This document shows, piece after piece, positions 39,562-48,008 of a stretch of 64,000 nucleotides of DNA. The notes below the pieces were generated by a model. The model was not told the origin of the DNA. It searched no databases and saw nothing but the letters and a program-made list of their open reading frames with translations. The stretch's first letter is position 1. Every line of letters begins with the position of its first letter. The DNA is from Maricaulis maris_C (lineage in GTDB: Bacteria > Pseudomonadota > Alphaproteobacteria > Caulobacterales > Maricaulaceae): the NCBI RefSeq assembly GCF_049116555.1, contig NZ_JAGDYT010000001.1:186001-250000 (forward strand), in the 5' to 3' direction. The position numbers were made by a program, and so were the translations under genes.

Positions 39562-40650
39562 TCAGACGCCGTCAGCGATGTCTGATAACGCCATGGCGGT
39601 GCGCAGCTGATCTTCGGTATCGCCCAGCTGATGGTCGATCATGATCAGGCGCTTGGCGTAGTGAGACCCGGAATACTCCCAGGTCATGCCGATTCCGCCA
39701 TGCATCTGCACGGCTTCCTCGGCCACCAGCTTGCCGGCGCGACCGATCAGGTTCTTCGCCTGTGCCACTGCGAGAGCCCGCGCCTTGCTGTCGCTTTCGT
39801 CCAGCTTGGCGGCGGCATAGATGGTGATTGAGCGGGCCTGTTCGATCTCGATGGAGAAATCGACCAAACGGTGTTGCAGGGCCTGGAAAAGTGCAATCGG
39901 GCGACCGAATTGCTGGCGCTGCATCAGGTAGTCCTTGGTCATCACCTTGAGCACGTCCATCGCGCCCACGGCTTCGGCGCACAGGGCAACACGGCCGGCA
40001 TCCAGGGCGGCCTCGATCGCCTCGCGGGCATCCTCGGCCAGGCAGCGCGCCTTGGTCTTGTCGAGAATGACCTCCGCGGCACCGGCGCCATCAATCATGG
40101 CGTAGGAGAGGACTTCCGCGTCCGTAGCAGCGACTTCATAGAGGCCCAACTTGCCTCCATCCGATTGCGCCGCGATCAGGATGTAATCGGCGCAATGCGC
40201 TCCATAGACGACGGTCTTGCGGCCGGTCAGCGTGTCGCCATTGGCCCGTGTGGTGATGCTGTCGAGATCCCCATAGGCGTCGCTCTCGTCAAAACCGAAA
40301 GCGGCCTTCTCGGCCCCGGCAATGATCGCCTCGATCCGCTCGGCCTCGCCATGCGCCGCGTAGAGGCGCAGCGCCATGAGATTGCCCAGCATGGGTTCGG
40401 CACAGATGGCGCGGCCCATTTCCTCGAACACGGTGGTGATGTCGAAACCGGCACCGCCAAATCCGCCGTCTGCCTCGGAGACCAAGGCGCCGAGAATGCC
40501 GAGTTCGGCAAGCTCGGCCCATTTGGCCGGGTCGTGGAAGTCGCCCTCATAAGCAACAGCATTGCGGTGTTCGATCGGGTACTGCTCGGCCAGATAGCGA
40601 CGCAGGCTATCGCCGATCATGCGGCGATCTTCAGTCGGCGTGAAATCCAT
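39562..40650 (-). CDS. Acyl-CoA dehydrogenase, small/beta-like subunit
   Basis: The 362-residue flavoprotein has the usual layout: helical N-terminus, beta middle, helical C-terminus. ITTVFEEMGRAICAEPML and MHGGIGMTWEYSGSHYAKRL (about 320-339) are landmarks. The catalytic Glu of standard ACADs is not evident, which suggests it is the non-catalytic partner of a heterotetramer with the gene just upstream. The start lies three bases after the upstream gene's stop. Confidence 0.85.
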   Translation of the reverse strand: MDFTPTEDRRMIGDSLRRYLAEQYPIEHRNAVAYEGDFHDPAKWAELAELGILGALVSEADGGFGGAGFDITTVFEEMGRAICAEPMLGNLMALRLYAAHGEAERIEAIIAGAEKAAFGFDESDAYGDLDSITTRANGDTLTGRKTVVYGAHCADYILIAAQSDGGKLGLYEVAATDAEVLSYAMIDGAGAAEVILDKTKARCLAEDAREAIEAALDAGRVALCAEAVGAMDVLKVMTKDYLMQRQQFGRPIALFQALQHRLVDFSIEIEQARSITIYAAAKLDESDSKARALAVAQAKNLIGRAGKLVAEEAVQMHGGIGMTWEYSGSHYAKRLIMIDHQLGDTEDQLRTAMALSDIADGV

Positions 40651-40653
40651 GGA

Positions 40654-41835
40654 TCAGGCTCCGAAGGTTTCTTTGGCGATGATATTGCGCTGGATCTCGT
40701 TCGATCCGCCAAAGATCGAGAGTTTGCGATTATTGAAGTAATTGGCCGCGTTGGAGGCCGCTTCCGCAGGGGCGATGGCGTAATTGCCGATCACGTCCTC
40801 GGATGGGAAGGGGCATGCGGTGGCGCCCAGTGCGCGGCGCGACAGGTCATTGATGGCCTGACGGATCACCGTGCCCTTGATCTTCAGCATGGAGGAGACC
40901 GAGCCCTGCGCATCGGCGACGCCGGACAGCATGCGCAGATTCGTCATCCGCATGGCTTCCAGATCGATCTCGACCTCGGCGACCTTGGCAGCGAAAATCG
41001 GGTCCTGGGCGAGCGGCCTGCCCTTGCGCTTGACCTTGCGGGCGAGGGCCTTGAGCTGGCTGAGCGCCTCGCTGGAGGCACCGACGCCGGCGATATTGGT
41101 GCGCTCATGGCCCAGGAGATACTTGGCGATCGTCCAGCCCATGTTTTCTTCGCCGACCATGTTGGAGGCCGGCACGCGGACATCGGTGAAGAAGACCTCA
41201 TTCACCTCGAAACCGCCCTCGATCAGCTTGATCGGGCGCATTTCAATGCCCGGCGTGTCGAGGTCGACCAGGATGAAGGAAATGCCTTCCTGGCGCTTGC
41301 CCTCGGTCGAGGTGCGCACGAGGCAGAAGATCTTGTTGGCGAACTGGCCGAGCGTGGTCCACGTTTTCTGCCCGTTGATGATGTAGTCATCACCATCACG
41401 GATGGCGCGGGTCTTGAGGCTGGCCAGGTCGGAACCGGCACCCGGCTCGGAATAGCCCTGACACCACCAATCCTCACCGGACAGGATGCGGGGCAGGATG
41501 GTCGCCTTCTGCTCTTCCGTGCCGAATTTGATCAGTACCGGACCCAGCATGCCGAGTCCGAAGGGGACCGTGCGTGGTGCATTGGCGCGGGCGCACTCTT
41601 CTTCGAAGATGTGCATGTTGACCGAGTCCCAGTCGGTGCCGCCATGCTCGACCGGCCAGCCCGGCGCCAGCCATCCCTGGCTGTTCAGCGTGGCGTGCCA
41701 GTTCTCCATGTCGGCCTTGTTCAGGTCGCGACCATTGCGCACCTTGGTGGCCAGTTCCTCGGACAGCTTGTCCGTCAGGAAGCTGCGCACTTCCTCGCGG
41801 AACGCCTCTTCCTCGGGGGTGAAATTCAGATCCAT
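40654..41835 (-). CDS. Acyl-CoA dehydrogenase, large/alpha-like subunit
   Basis: The 393-residue acyl-CoA dehydrogenase has GYSEPGAGSDLASLKTRAIRDGDDYIINGQKTWTTLGQFANKIFCLVRTS (about 140-190) for FAD and substrate binding, and GGSNEIQRNIIAKETFG at the end, with EIQRNIIA a family signature. With its neighbour it resembles alpha2beta2 steroid/side-chain acyl-CoA dehydrogenases. It catalyses the first beta-oxidation step for an acyl chain that I cannot specify. It is the first gene of the pair. Confidence 0.9.
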   Translation of the reverse strand: MDLNFTPEEEAFREEVRSFLTDKLSEELATKVRNGRDLNKADMENWHATLNSQGWLAPGWPVEHGGTDWDSVNMHIFEEECARANAPRTVPFGLGMLGPVLIKFGTEEQKATILPRILSGEDWWCQGYSEPGAGSDLASLKTRAIRDGDDYIINGQKTWTTLGQFANKIFCLVRTSTEGKRQEGISFILVDLDTPGIEMRPIKLIEGGFEVNEVFFTDVRVPASNMVGEENMGWTIAKYLLGHERTNIAGVGASSEALSQLKALARKVKRKGRPLAQDPIFAAKVAEVEIDLEAMRMTNLRMLSGVADAQGSVSSMLKIKGTVIRQAINDLSRRALGATACPFPSEDVIGNYAIAPAEAASNAANYFNNRKLSIFGGSNEIQRNIIAKETFGA

Positions 41836-42042
41836 CTTGTCTCTCCTCGCGCCCTCTTATCGACCGCATTCACGACGAAACCGGGTCCCGATCTTGCGTC
41901 AGGCATCTCCGAGTTTCGATGACTGGGTATGTATGTAAATCAAAACCCGTCGATGTGAATAGTGCGCACCTGCAGCATCTGGTGCGGCGCTGCGGCTCAG
42001 GCGGGCTTGACGTAAGGGGAAGGTTTGGACGGGGTTGGCCCG

Positions 42043-42657
42043 TCAGGCCGAGACGAGCAGGCCGCGGGATTCCAGTGCCGCGCTCAGGCCGGTCTTGCCG
42101 GTGAACAGCTCGGCGTCGAAGCCGTGGAGGCGGGCCGCGTCGACATTGGCCTGGCGATCGTCAAAGAAGACGACCTCATGCGGCGCGAAGGGGAGGCGGG
42201 CCTCGGTGATTGCGTAAATCCTGGGGTCCGGCTTGATGACACCCTCATGCGCCGAGACGATGACGTCCTTCATGTGGCGCATCTGCGGATAAAGACGATT
42301 GACCGGATCGAGCCATTCAGCGGGCAGATTGGTCAGTGCGTATTGCGGCACGCCATGATCGGCCAAGGCATCCATGATCCGGGGCGTGCCGTCGACGGTG
42401 CCGTTCAGCATTTGCTCGAACCCGCTTTCCCAGGCGCGGATCGCGTCCTCGAGGTGCGGGTGGGCTTCGATCAGGTGAAGGCGGTTTTCGGCCATCGGGA
42501 CGCCGCGGTCATGGGCGGCGTGCCACTCCATGGTGCAGACCTTCTCGAGGAAGTGTCGGCACTCGGCCTCGGTGGCGAAGAGTTTCGAGTAGAGATAGGC
42601 GGGCGACCAGTCCAGGAGGACATTGCCGAGATCCCACAGAACGGCTTTCGTCGTCAT
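42043..42657 (-). CDS. HAD-superfamily hydrolase
   Basis: The 204-residue HAD hydrolase has motif I LWDLGNVLLDW (Asp near 8; the second catalytic residue is Asn here), motif II ALTNLPAEWL, motif III with Lys in EGVIKPDPRIY and motif IV FFDDRQANVDAA. The G-N-V-L at motif I indicates the epoxide-hydrolase/YihX branch, which replaces Asp+2 by Asn or keeps a partial site. ATG 42657 has GAGGAG six bases upstream, while 42663 is too close to it. The substrate is unknown. Confidence 0.85.
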   Translation of the reverse strand: MTTKAVLWDLGNVLLDWSPAYLYSKLFATEAECRHFLEKVCTMEWHAAHDRGVPMAENRLHLIEAHPHLEDAIRAWESGFEQMLNGTVDGTPRIMDALADHGVPQYALTNLPAEWLDPVNRLYPQMRHMKDVIVSAHEGVIKPDPRIYAITEARLPFAPHEVVFFDDRQANVDAARLHGFDAELFTGKTGLSAALESRGLLVSA

Positions 42658-42763
42658 GGACATCTCCTCAACGCAAAACCCGCGCACCTTTTCGATGCAC
42701 GGGGCAAGCGGCATTCATGCTGATAAGCAGGCGCGCCTGGACGAGGCGCTGCCGACGCGTCGA

Positions 42764-42889
42764 CTAGCCGGCGCGCGCTTTGAAGCGCGGGTCGGTCTTG
42801 TTGATCACGTAGACGCGGCCACGGCGCTTCACGACCTGGCAATCGCGGTGGCGGTTTTTCAGCGATTTGATCGAGCTGCGGACTTTCAT
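42764..42889 (-). CDS. rpmJ: 50S ribosomal protein L36
   Basis: The 41-residue product reads MKVRSSIKSLKNRHRDCQVV then KRRGRVYVINKTDPRFKARAG. It is the zinc-free L36 type common in Caulobacterales: a lone Cys in place of the zinc ligands. It is too short to show in ordinary ORF lists. It has its own promoter and is convergent with nothing near. Confidence 0.95.
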   Translation of the reverse strand: MKVRSSIKSLKNRHRDCQVVKRRGRVYVINKTDPRFKARAG

Positions 42890-42932
42890 CGTGTGGCCTT
42901 CGCGTTACAAGCGTAATTCAACGGAGCGCGGG

Positions 42933-42960
42933 AGATACTGGAGCATTTGCGGCCTGTCAA
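42933..42960 (-). promoter_or_regulatory. rpmJ promoter
   Basis: On the minus strand TTGACA (42960-42955), a 16-base spacer and GTATCT (42938-42933) form a sigma-70-like promoter. It would give a start near 42925, 36 bases before the ATG. Confidence 0.45.
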
Positions 42961-43067
42961 CGTGTCAGGTGCGGGAATTCCGCATGTCACGCAGCCCTGC
43001 CCCGATGAAGAATTGCCGTGCGACCGGGATGCCCTAGACTTTGCTCACGGACAAGGGAGGGCTCCAT

Positions 43068-43952
43068 ATGACCCGCAAGACCGCTGCCGATTTCGATCAA
43101 CGCATACTCGACCTCTTTGACGGCTATGTTCATGGCCAGATGACCAAGCGCGATTTTCTCAGTCGTGCGGCCCGATTCACGATCGCCGGTGTCGGTGCCG
43201 CGGCTGTGCTGGAAGCCCTGCAACCCGACTATGCCCTCGCCGAGCAAGTCGCGCCGGATGATCCGGATATCGTCACCGAGCGCATCCGCTATCCCTCACC
43301 GGACGGGCATGGCGAGGTTGAGGGGCTGCTCGCGCGTCCGACGGGCCCGGGGTCCTTTGGCGCGGTGCTGGTCGTGCACGAGAATCGCGGCCTCAACCCG
43401 TATATCGAGGATGTCGTGCGGCGCTGCGCGAAGGCGGGCTATCTGGCGCTGGGGCCGGATGGGCTGACCTCGCTTGGCGGCTATGCCGGCAATGATGATG
43501 ACGGGCGGGTGATGCAGCGTCAGCTCGATCCGCAACGCCTGCTCGCGGATTTCTTTGCTGGTTTCGAGTTCCTGACCGGGCATGAGCGTTCGACCGGCCG
43601 GGTCGGCGCCGTGGGCTTTTGTTACGGTGGCGGGGTCTGCAATGCCCTGGCTGTGGCCTATCCGGAGATGGCGTGCGCGGCACCCTATTACGGACGTCAG
43701 GCCGCGATCGGGGATGTGGCCGTTATCGAGGCGCCGCTCCAGCTCCACTATGCCGGCAATGATGAGCGCATCAATGCCGGAGCGCCGGCCTATGAGGCAG
43801 CGCTGCGAGCGACCGGGAAAACCTTCGAGGCCCATGTCTATGACGGTGCCAATCATGGCTTCCACAATGACACCACGCCCCGCTACGATGAGGCCGCAGC
43901 CGCCTTGGCCTGGTCGCGAACGCTGGACTGGTTCGCGCGTCACATCGGCTGA
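43068..43952 (+). CDS. Dienelactone hydrolase-family protein with N-terminal leader
   Basis: The 294-residue protein has an N-terminal leader of about 45 residues (MTRKTAADFDQRILDLFDGYVHGQMTKRDFLSRAARFTIAGVGAAAVLEALQP; a hydrophobic run that may be a signal or Tat-type signal) and then a dienelactone hydrolase domain. VVHENRGLNPYIEDVVRR (about 108), nucleophile GFCYGGG (Cys, about 184) and His in DGANHGFHND (about 260) are present. The start has AAGGGAGG upstream. It would hydrolyse a lactone or ester, or be periplasmic. It is followed by an alcohol dehydrogenase 20 bases on. Confidence 0.85.
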   Translation: MTRKTAADFDQRILDLFDGYVHGQMTKRDFLSRAARFTIAGVGAAAVLEALQPDYALAEQVAPDDPDIVTERIRYPSPDGHGEVEGLLARPTGPGSFGAVLVVHENRGLNPYIEDVVRRCAKAGYLALGPDGLTSLGGYAGNDDDGRVMQRQLDPQRLLADFFAGFEFLTGHERSTGRVGAVGFCYGGGVCNALAVAYPEMACAAPYYGRQAAIGDVAVIEAPLQLHYAGNDERINAGAPAYEAALRATGKTFEAHVYDGANHGFHNDTTPRYDEAAAALAWSRTLDWFARHIG

Positions 43953-43972
43953 TATCACCTGCTGGAGCTGTC

Positions 43973-45145
43973 ATGACTGCTAGTCTTGTATTGCCGCGCC
44001 TGATCCGGACCGGATCCGGTGCCCTGGCCGAGATCGCGGACCTGCTCGGGCGCTGCGGCGTGTCCCGTCCCCTGATCATCACCGACCCGACCATGGTTCA
44101 GCTGGGCTATGTCGATCGGCTGACGGCCCACCTTGCCAGCGCTGACATTGCCTTTGGTCTGTTCGATGCCACCGAGCCGGAGCCCACCGAAACCTCGGTC
44201 ATCTCTGCCGAGGCGATCCTGGCCTCGGGGTGCGATGGCGCTGCGTTTGACGGACTTGTGGCGCTCGGCGGAGGGAGTGCGATCGATACCGCCAAGGCCC
44301 TTGCGGTGCTGGGTCCTCATGGCGGTCGGATGCGGGACTACAAGGTGCCGCGCATGGTCGATGAGCCCGGCCTGCCGGTGATCGCCATCCCGACCACGGC
44401 GGGCACGGGGTCGGAGGCGACGCGCGTCACTGTCATCACCGATCCGGAGAATGACGAGAAAATGCTGTGCATGGGGCTCGCCTTCATGCCGGTGGCCGCG
44501 ATCCTTGATCCCGATCTCACCCTGTCCCTGCCCAAAAGGGTGACAGCGGATACCGGAATCGACGCCCTGACCCATGCCATCGAGGCCTATGTCAGCCGCA
44601 AGGCGTCGCCCTTTTCGGATCAGCAGGCACTGGCAGCCATGCGCCTGATCGCACCCAATCTGCGCCGCGCCTTTCATGACGGCGAAGACCGCGAGGCGCG
44701 CGAGGCCCTGTTGCTCGGTGCCTGTTTCGGAGGGATCGCCTTTTCCAATGCCTCGGTCGCCCTTGTGCACGGGATGAGTCGGCCGATCGGCGCCTTTTTC
44801 CATGTTCCGCACGGTCTCTCCAATGCAATGCTTTTGCCGGCCATCACCAGCTGGTCCATCCCGGCGGCGCCGGAACGCTATGCCGATTGTGCCCGCGCGA
44901 TGGGGTTGGCCGATGAGGCCGCCAGCGACGCTTTTTCCAATGATGCCCTGATCAACGAGTTGCGCGCCCTGAACGCGGAATTGGGCGTCCCGACACCGAC
45001 CGGTTTCGGCATTGCCCGAGACCGCTGGCAGCAATTGCGACCGCTGATGGCCGAGCAGGCGCTGGCGTCCGGATCGCCCGGCAATAATCCGCGCGTGCCC
45101 TCCGCCGACGAGATCATCGCCCTTTATGATGAGGTTTGGGGGTGA
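43973..45145 (+). CDS. Iron-containing alcohol dehydrogenase
   Basis: The 390-residue type III dehydrogenase has the NAD-binding GGGSAIDTAKALAVL (about 96-110), TTAGTGSEATRVTVITDPE (about 140) and the metal-ligand region GIDALTHAIEAYVSRKASPFSDQQA (His near 203), HGMSRPIGAFFHVPHGLSNAMLLP (about 264-287). The length is normal for the family. The substrate is unknown; 1,3-propanediol/1,2-diol enzymes and maleylacetate reductase are related. It is adjacent to a dienelactone hydrolase, and lactone plus maleylacetate chemistry would fit, but this is inference. Confidence 0.88.
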   Translation: MTASLVLPRLIRTGSGALAEIADLLGRCGVSRPLIITDPTMVQLGYVDRLTAHLASADIAFGLFDATEPEPTETSVISAEAILASGCDGAAFDGLVALGGGSAIDTAKALAVLGPHGGRMRDYKVPRMVDEPGLPVIAIPTTAGTGSEATRVTVITDPENDEKMLCMGLAFMPVAAILDPDLTLSLPKRVTADTGIDALTHAIEAYVSRKASPFSDQQALAAMRLIAPNLRRAFHDGEDREAREALLLGACFGGIAFSNASVALVHGMSRPIGAFFHVPHGLSNAMLLPAITSWSIPAAPERYADCARAMGLADEAASDAFSNDALINELRALNAELGVPTPTGFGIARDRWQQLRPLMAEQALASGSPGNNPRVPSADEIIALYDEVWG

Positions 45146-45220
45146 CACATCGGACTCGTCTGCTGCGTCTTACAACTTCGAAAGTTGCTCCGGCCGGGCA
45201 CGCTCCATAGTGTGCGCGGC

Positions 45221-45997
45221 ATGACAGGCTTGGGTAAGACATGTGCCGCCGCGCTGGCGGCCTTTTTCGTGGCTGGATCGGCGGCTCTCGCGGTTCAGCC
45301 CGGTTCGATCGATGTGGATGTCGAGCTCGTGCTTGCCGTCGATATTTCCTATTCCGTGGACGAGGAGGAGGCGCGCCGTCAGCGCGAGGGCTATGTTGCG
45401 GCCCTGGCCTCCGAGGACGTGATCCGGTCCATCCAGGGTGGACCGCTTGGACGCATCGCTGTGACCTATGTCGAATGGGCGGATCGCGGATTCCAGCGCT
45501 CCGCAGCCGACTGGACAGTGATCGGTTCGGAAGAAGATGCGCTGGCCTTCGCCTCGCGTGTCGCCGCGGCTCCGCTCGAGCGCGGCCACTATACCGCGAT
45601 CGGCGCGGCGATCGCTGATGCGGTCGAGCGGATCGAGACCAATGCCTATAACGCGCCGCGCCTGATCATCGATATTTCCGGCGACGGTCCGCAAAATCAG
45701 GGCCTGCCCCTGGAGCAGGCCCGTGCCCTGGCGGATCAGGCGCAGGTCGTGGTCAATGGACTGCCGGTCATTTCGTCCGGAGACGGGCGCTGGGTGCGGC
45801 CGGTCGAGGTCAATCTCGACGATTATTTCCGCGAGAATGTGATCACCGGACCGGGCGCCTTCGTGCTGCCGGCACGGACCGAGGATGAATTCCGCGAGGC
45901 GATCCTGCGTAAATTGATCATCGAGATTGCCGGTGCCTTGCCGAGCCATGGTGAAGTCGACCCGCTTTACGGCACCGAGGCCGGCCGCGCGCCGTGA
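45221..45997 (+). CDS. DUF1194 von Willebrand-like exported protein, copy 1
   Basis: The 258-residue product starts with a signal peptide (GKTCAAALAAFFVAGSAALA) and has a VWA fold: LVLAVDISYSVDEEEA contains the MIDAS Asp-x-Ser-x-Ser, followed by a strand order like integrin I-domains, with LIIDISGDGPQNQG near 155. VWA domains bind a metal and a protein partner. It is the first of a three-gene operon with a second DUF1194 gene and a lytic transglycosylase. The start at 45221 has its own leader; the frame extends to 45185 with poor context. Confidence 0.85.
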   Translation: MTGLGKTCAAALAAFFVAGSAALAVQPGSIDVDVELVLAVDISYSVDEEEARRQREGYVAALASEDVIRSIQGGPLGRIAVTYVEWADRGFQRSAADWTVIGSEEDALAFASRVAAAPLERGHYTAIGAAIADAVERIETNAYNAPRLIIDISGDGPQNQGLPLEQARALADQAQVVVNGLPVISSGDGRWVRPVEVNLDDYFRENVITGPGAFVLPARTEDEFREAILRKLIIEIAGALPSHGEVDPLYGTEAGRAP

Positions 45998-46794
45998 GAC
46001 GTGGATTCGCACTTTCCGGCGCCATCGCCGTGGCCCTGACGCTTGGCGCCAGTGCGCGCGTGCCCGCGCCCTGGGTGAGCGAAGCCCGTCCGCATGAATA
46101 CACCGAGGATGGCCGCGAGCTGGTTGACCTGGAGCTTGTCCTTGCGGTCGACGTATCGTCCTCGATCGACGAGACCGAGGCCCGGCGCCAACGTGAGGGT
46201 CATGTCGCGGCGCTCGCCGATCCGGACATCATCTCGGCCATCCAGAGCGGCGGCTATGGTCGCATTGCCGTTGTGTATCTTGAATGGGCAGACGGGGATT
46301 TCCAGCGTGTGGTGGCGCCCTGGACAGTGATCGAGACCGAGGCCGACGCCCAGGCCTTTGCCGCTAGCCTGGCGACCGCCCCCTTTGTTTCTGGTCGACG
46401 GACGGCCATCGGGGCGGCGATCGAAAGCTCGGTCACGCTGATGGAAGAGAACGCGTTCGAGGGCGTGCGCCAGGTCATCGATATATCCGGCGACGGACCG
46501 CAGAATTCCGGCTCCAGCCTGAGCCTGGCGCGTCAGCGGGCCGAGGACGCGAATATCACCATCAATGGTCTGCCGATTGCCGGCGGCCGCCAGCACCCTT
46601 TCCGTCCCTCTGTCTCGATTGATGTCAGCGCCTATTTCGAAAATCAGGTGATCGCCGGGCCGGGCGCCTTTATTTCGCCCAGTAATGAGCATGATGATTT
46701 CGTGGACGCGCTGCGGCGCAAGCTTATTATCGAAATTGCCGGGCTCGATCCGCATCTTCTTCTCGAGCCGGCTGTGCTCGTGAGGAATGGATGA
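45994..46794 (+). CDS. DUF1194 von Willebrand-like exported protein, copy 2
   Basis: The 266-residue product repeats the same domain (signal peptide RGFALSGAIAVALTLGASA, then LVLAVDVSSSIDETEA with the MIDAS DxSxS). It shares with copy 1 ARRQREGHVAALA, GRIAVVYLEWAD, VIDISGDGPQNSG and the C-terminal RRKLIIEIAG, so the two are a tandem duplication that has diverged. It starts GTG overlapping the stop of copy 1 by four bases (GTGA) and ends overlapping the next ATG (ATGA), so all three genes are translationally linked. Confidence 0.86.
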   Translation: MRRGFALSGAIAVALTLGASARVPAPWVSEARPHEYTEDGRELVDLELVLAVDVSSSIDETEARRQREGHVAALADPDIISAIQSGGYGRIAVVYLEWADGDFQRVVAPWTVIETEADAQAFAASLATAPFVSGRRTAIGAAIESSVTLMEENAFEGVRQVIDISGDGPQNSGSSLSLARQRAEDANITINGLPIAGGRQHPFRPSVSIDVSAYFENQVIAGPGAFISPSNEHDDFVDALRRKLIIEIAGLDPHLLLEPAVLVRNG

Positions 46795-48008
46795 TCCGTC
46801 GACTGCTCGTACTTGCTGCCACCGCTTGCCTGTTCACATCACCCGCCCTGGCCCAGCCAGACGGTGAAAGCTTCGCCGATTGGCGCGGAGATTTTCGGAC
46901 CCGCTTGATCGCCACAGGTGTGGAAGAGGCGACCGCCGCGGACATGCTGGACGGGCTCGAGCCGGAAATGCGCATCATTGATCGCGATCGCAGCCAGCCC
47001 GAATTCGTGCGGCCGATCTGGTCCTATCTCGACATCGCCGCCTCGGATCTGCGTATCGCCAATGGCCGGGATGTCTATGCCGAGAACCGCGCGGCCGTTG
47101 ATGCGATCGCCGCCCATTTCGGGGTCCGGCCGGAAATCCTGATAGCGATCTGGGGCCTGGAAAGCTCTTACGGCGCCATTCCCGGTAATAATGACATCGT
47201 ACAGGCGCTTGCGACGCTTGCCTGGGAAGGGCGTCGCCGAAACTGGGCCGAGGCTCAGCTGATTGCCGTCGCGGAAATGCTGGAGTCCGGCTATGCCACG
47301 CGTGCCCAGCTCACGGGCTCCTGGGCCGGTGCCATGGGCCAGATGCAATTCATCCCGACCACCTATCTCGAGCGCGCCCACGACTGGGATGGAGATGGGA
47401 CCCGCAATATCTGGACCGACCCGCACGACGCCTTGGCCTCCGCGGCCAATCTCCTCGCCCGGGCCGGCTGGCGCGACGGTGCCCCGGCCATTCTGGAAGT
47501 CGCGGTGCCGGACGGTTTCGATTTTGACGCCTGGGACCCGGGCCAGTCACGCTTGGTCAGTCAGTGGGCCCTGCTCGGGCTGACGCCGGCTGCGGGCGAA
47601 TGGGAGGCGGATCATCTGATGCGCGCGGCGCGGCTGGAATTGCCGGCAGGCGGGCAGGGTCCGGGCTTCCTGACCTTCCCCAATTTCCGGGTTATCAAGC
47701 AGTATAATAACTCCACCTCCTACGCGATCGGGGTGGCCCATCTGGCCGACCGTATCGCCGGTGACGCGGCCTTGGTGGGGCCCTGGCCCGAGGGCAATCC
47801 GCCGATCAATCGGAGCCAGACCCGTGATGTCCAGGCCGCGCTCAATGCGTTGGGCTTTGACAGTGGAACGCCTGATGGCCTGGCCGGGCCGAATACACGG
47901 GCCGCGCTGCGTGCATTCCAGCGGGCCAACGGCCTGATCGCCGACGGGTATCTGGGCCGAACCATGTTTGATGCGGTGATTGCCGTGCAAGCCGCTCAGG
48001 CGGACTGA
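46791..48008 (+). CDS. Lytic murein transglycosylase (MltB family) with peptidoglycan-binding domain
   Basis: The 405-residue exported protein has a signal peptide (LLVLAATACLFTSPALAQ), an MltB-type catalytic domain (about 25-330) and a C-terminal PG-binding domain (about 340-400; VQAALNALGFDSGTPDGLAGPNTRAALRAFQRANGLIADGY). IWGLESSYGAIPGNNDIVQALATLAWEGRR contains the catalytic Glu in the ESSYG motif; GAMGQMQFIPTTYLERAHDWDGDG follows. It cleaves peptidoglycan to anhydromuropeptides. It is coupled to two DUF1194 proteins that may recruit or tune it. Confidence 0.93.
   Translation: MIRRLLVLAATACLFTSPALAQPDGESFADWRGDFRTRLIATGVEEATAADMLDGLEPEMRIIDRDRSQPEFVRPIWSYLDIAASDLRIANGRDVYAENRAAVDAIAAHFGVRPEILIAIWGLESSYGAIPGNNDIVQALATLAWEGRRRNWAEAQLIAVAEMLESGYATRAQLTGSWAGAMGQMQFIPTTYLERAHDWDGDGTRNIWTDPHDALASAANLLARAGWRDGAPAILEVAVPDGFDFDAWDPGQSRLVSQWALLGLTPAAGEWEADHLMRAARLELPAGGQGPGFLTFPNFRVIKQYNNSTSYAIGVAHLADRIAGDAALVGPWPEGNPPINRSQTRDVQAALNALGFDSGTPDGLAGPNTRAALRAFQRANGLIADGYLGRTMFDAVIAVQAAQAD

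Noticed and set aside
39871..41922. 683-residue plus-strand frame opposite the acyl-CoA dehydrogenases
   Set aside because: The two dehydrogenases carry family motifs; this frame carries none and is mostly reverse-complement artefact.
43955..45148. 397-residue minus-strand frame opposite the iron alcohol dehydrogenase
   Set aside because: The plus-strand gene has clear metal and NAD motifs. This frame has no domain.
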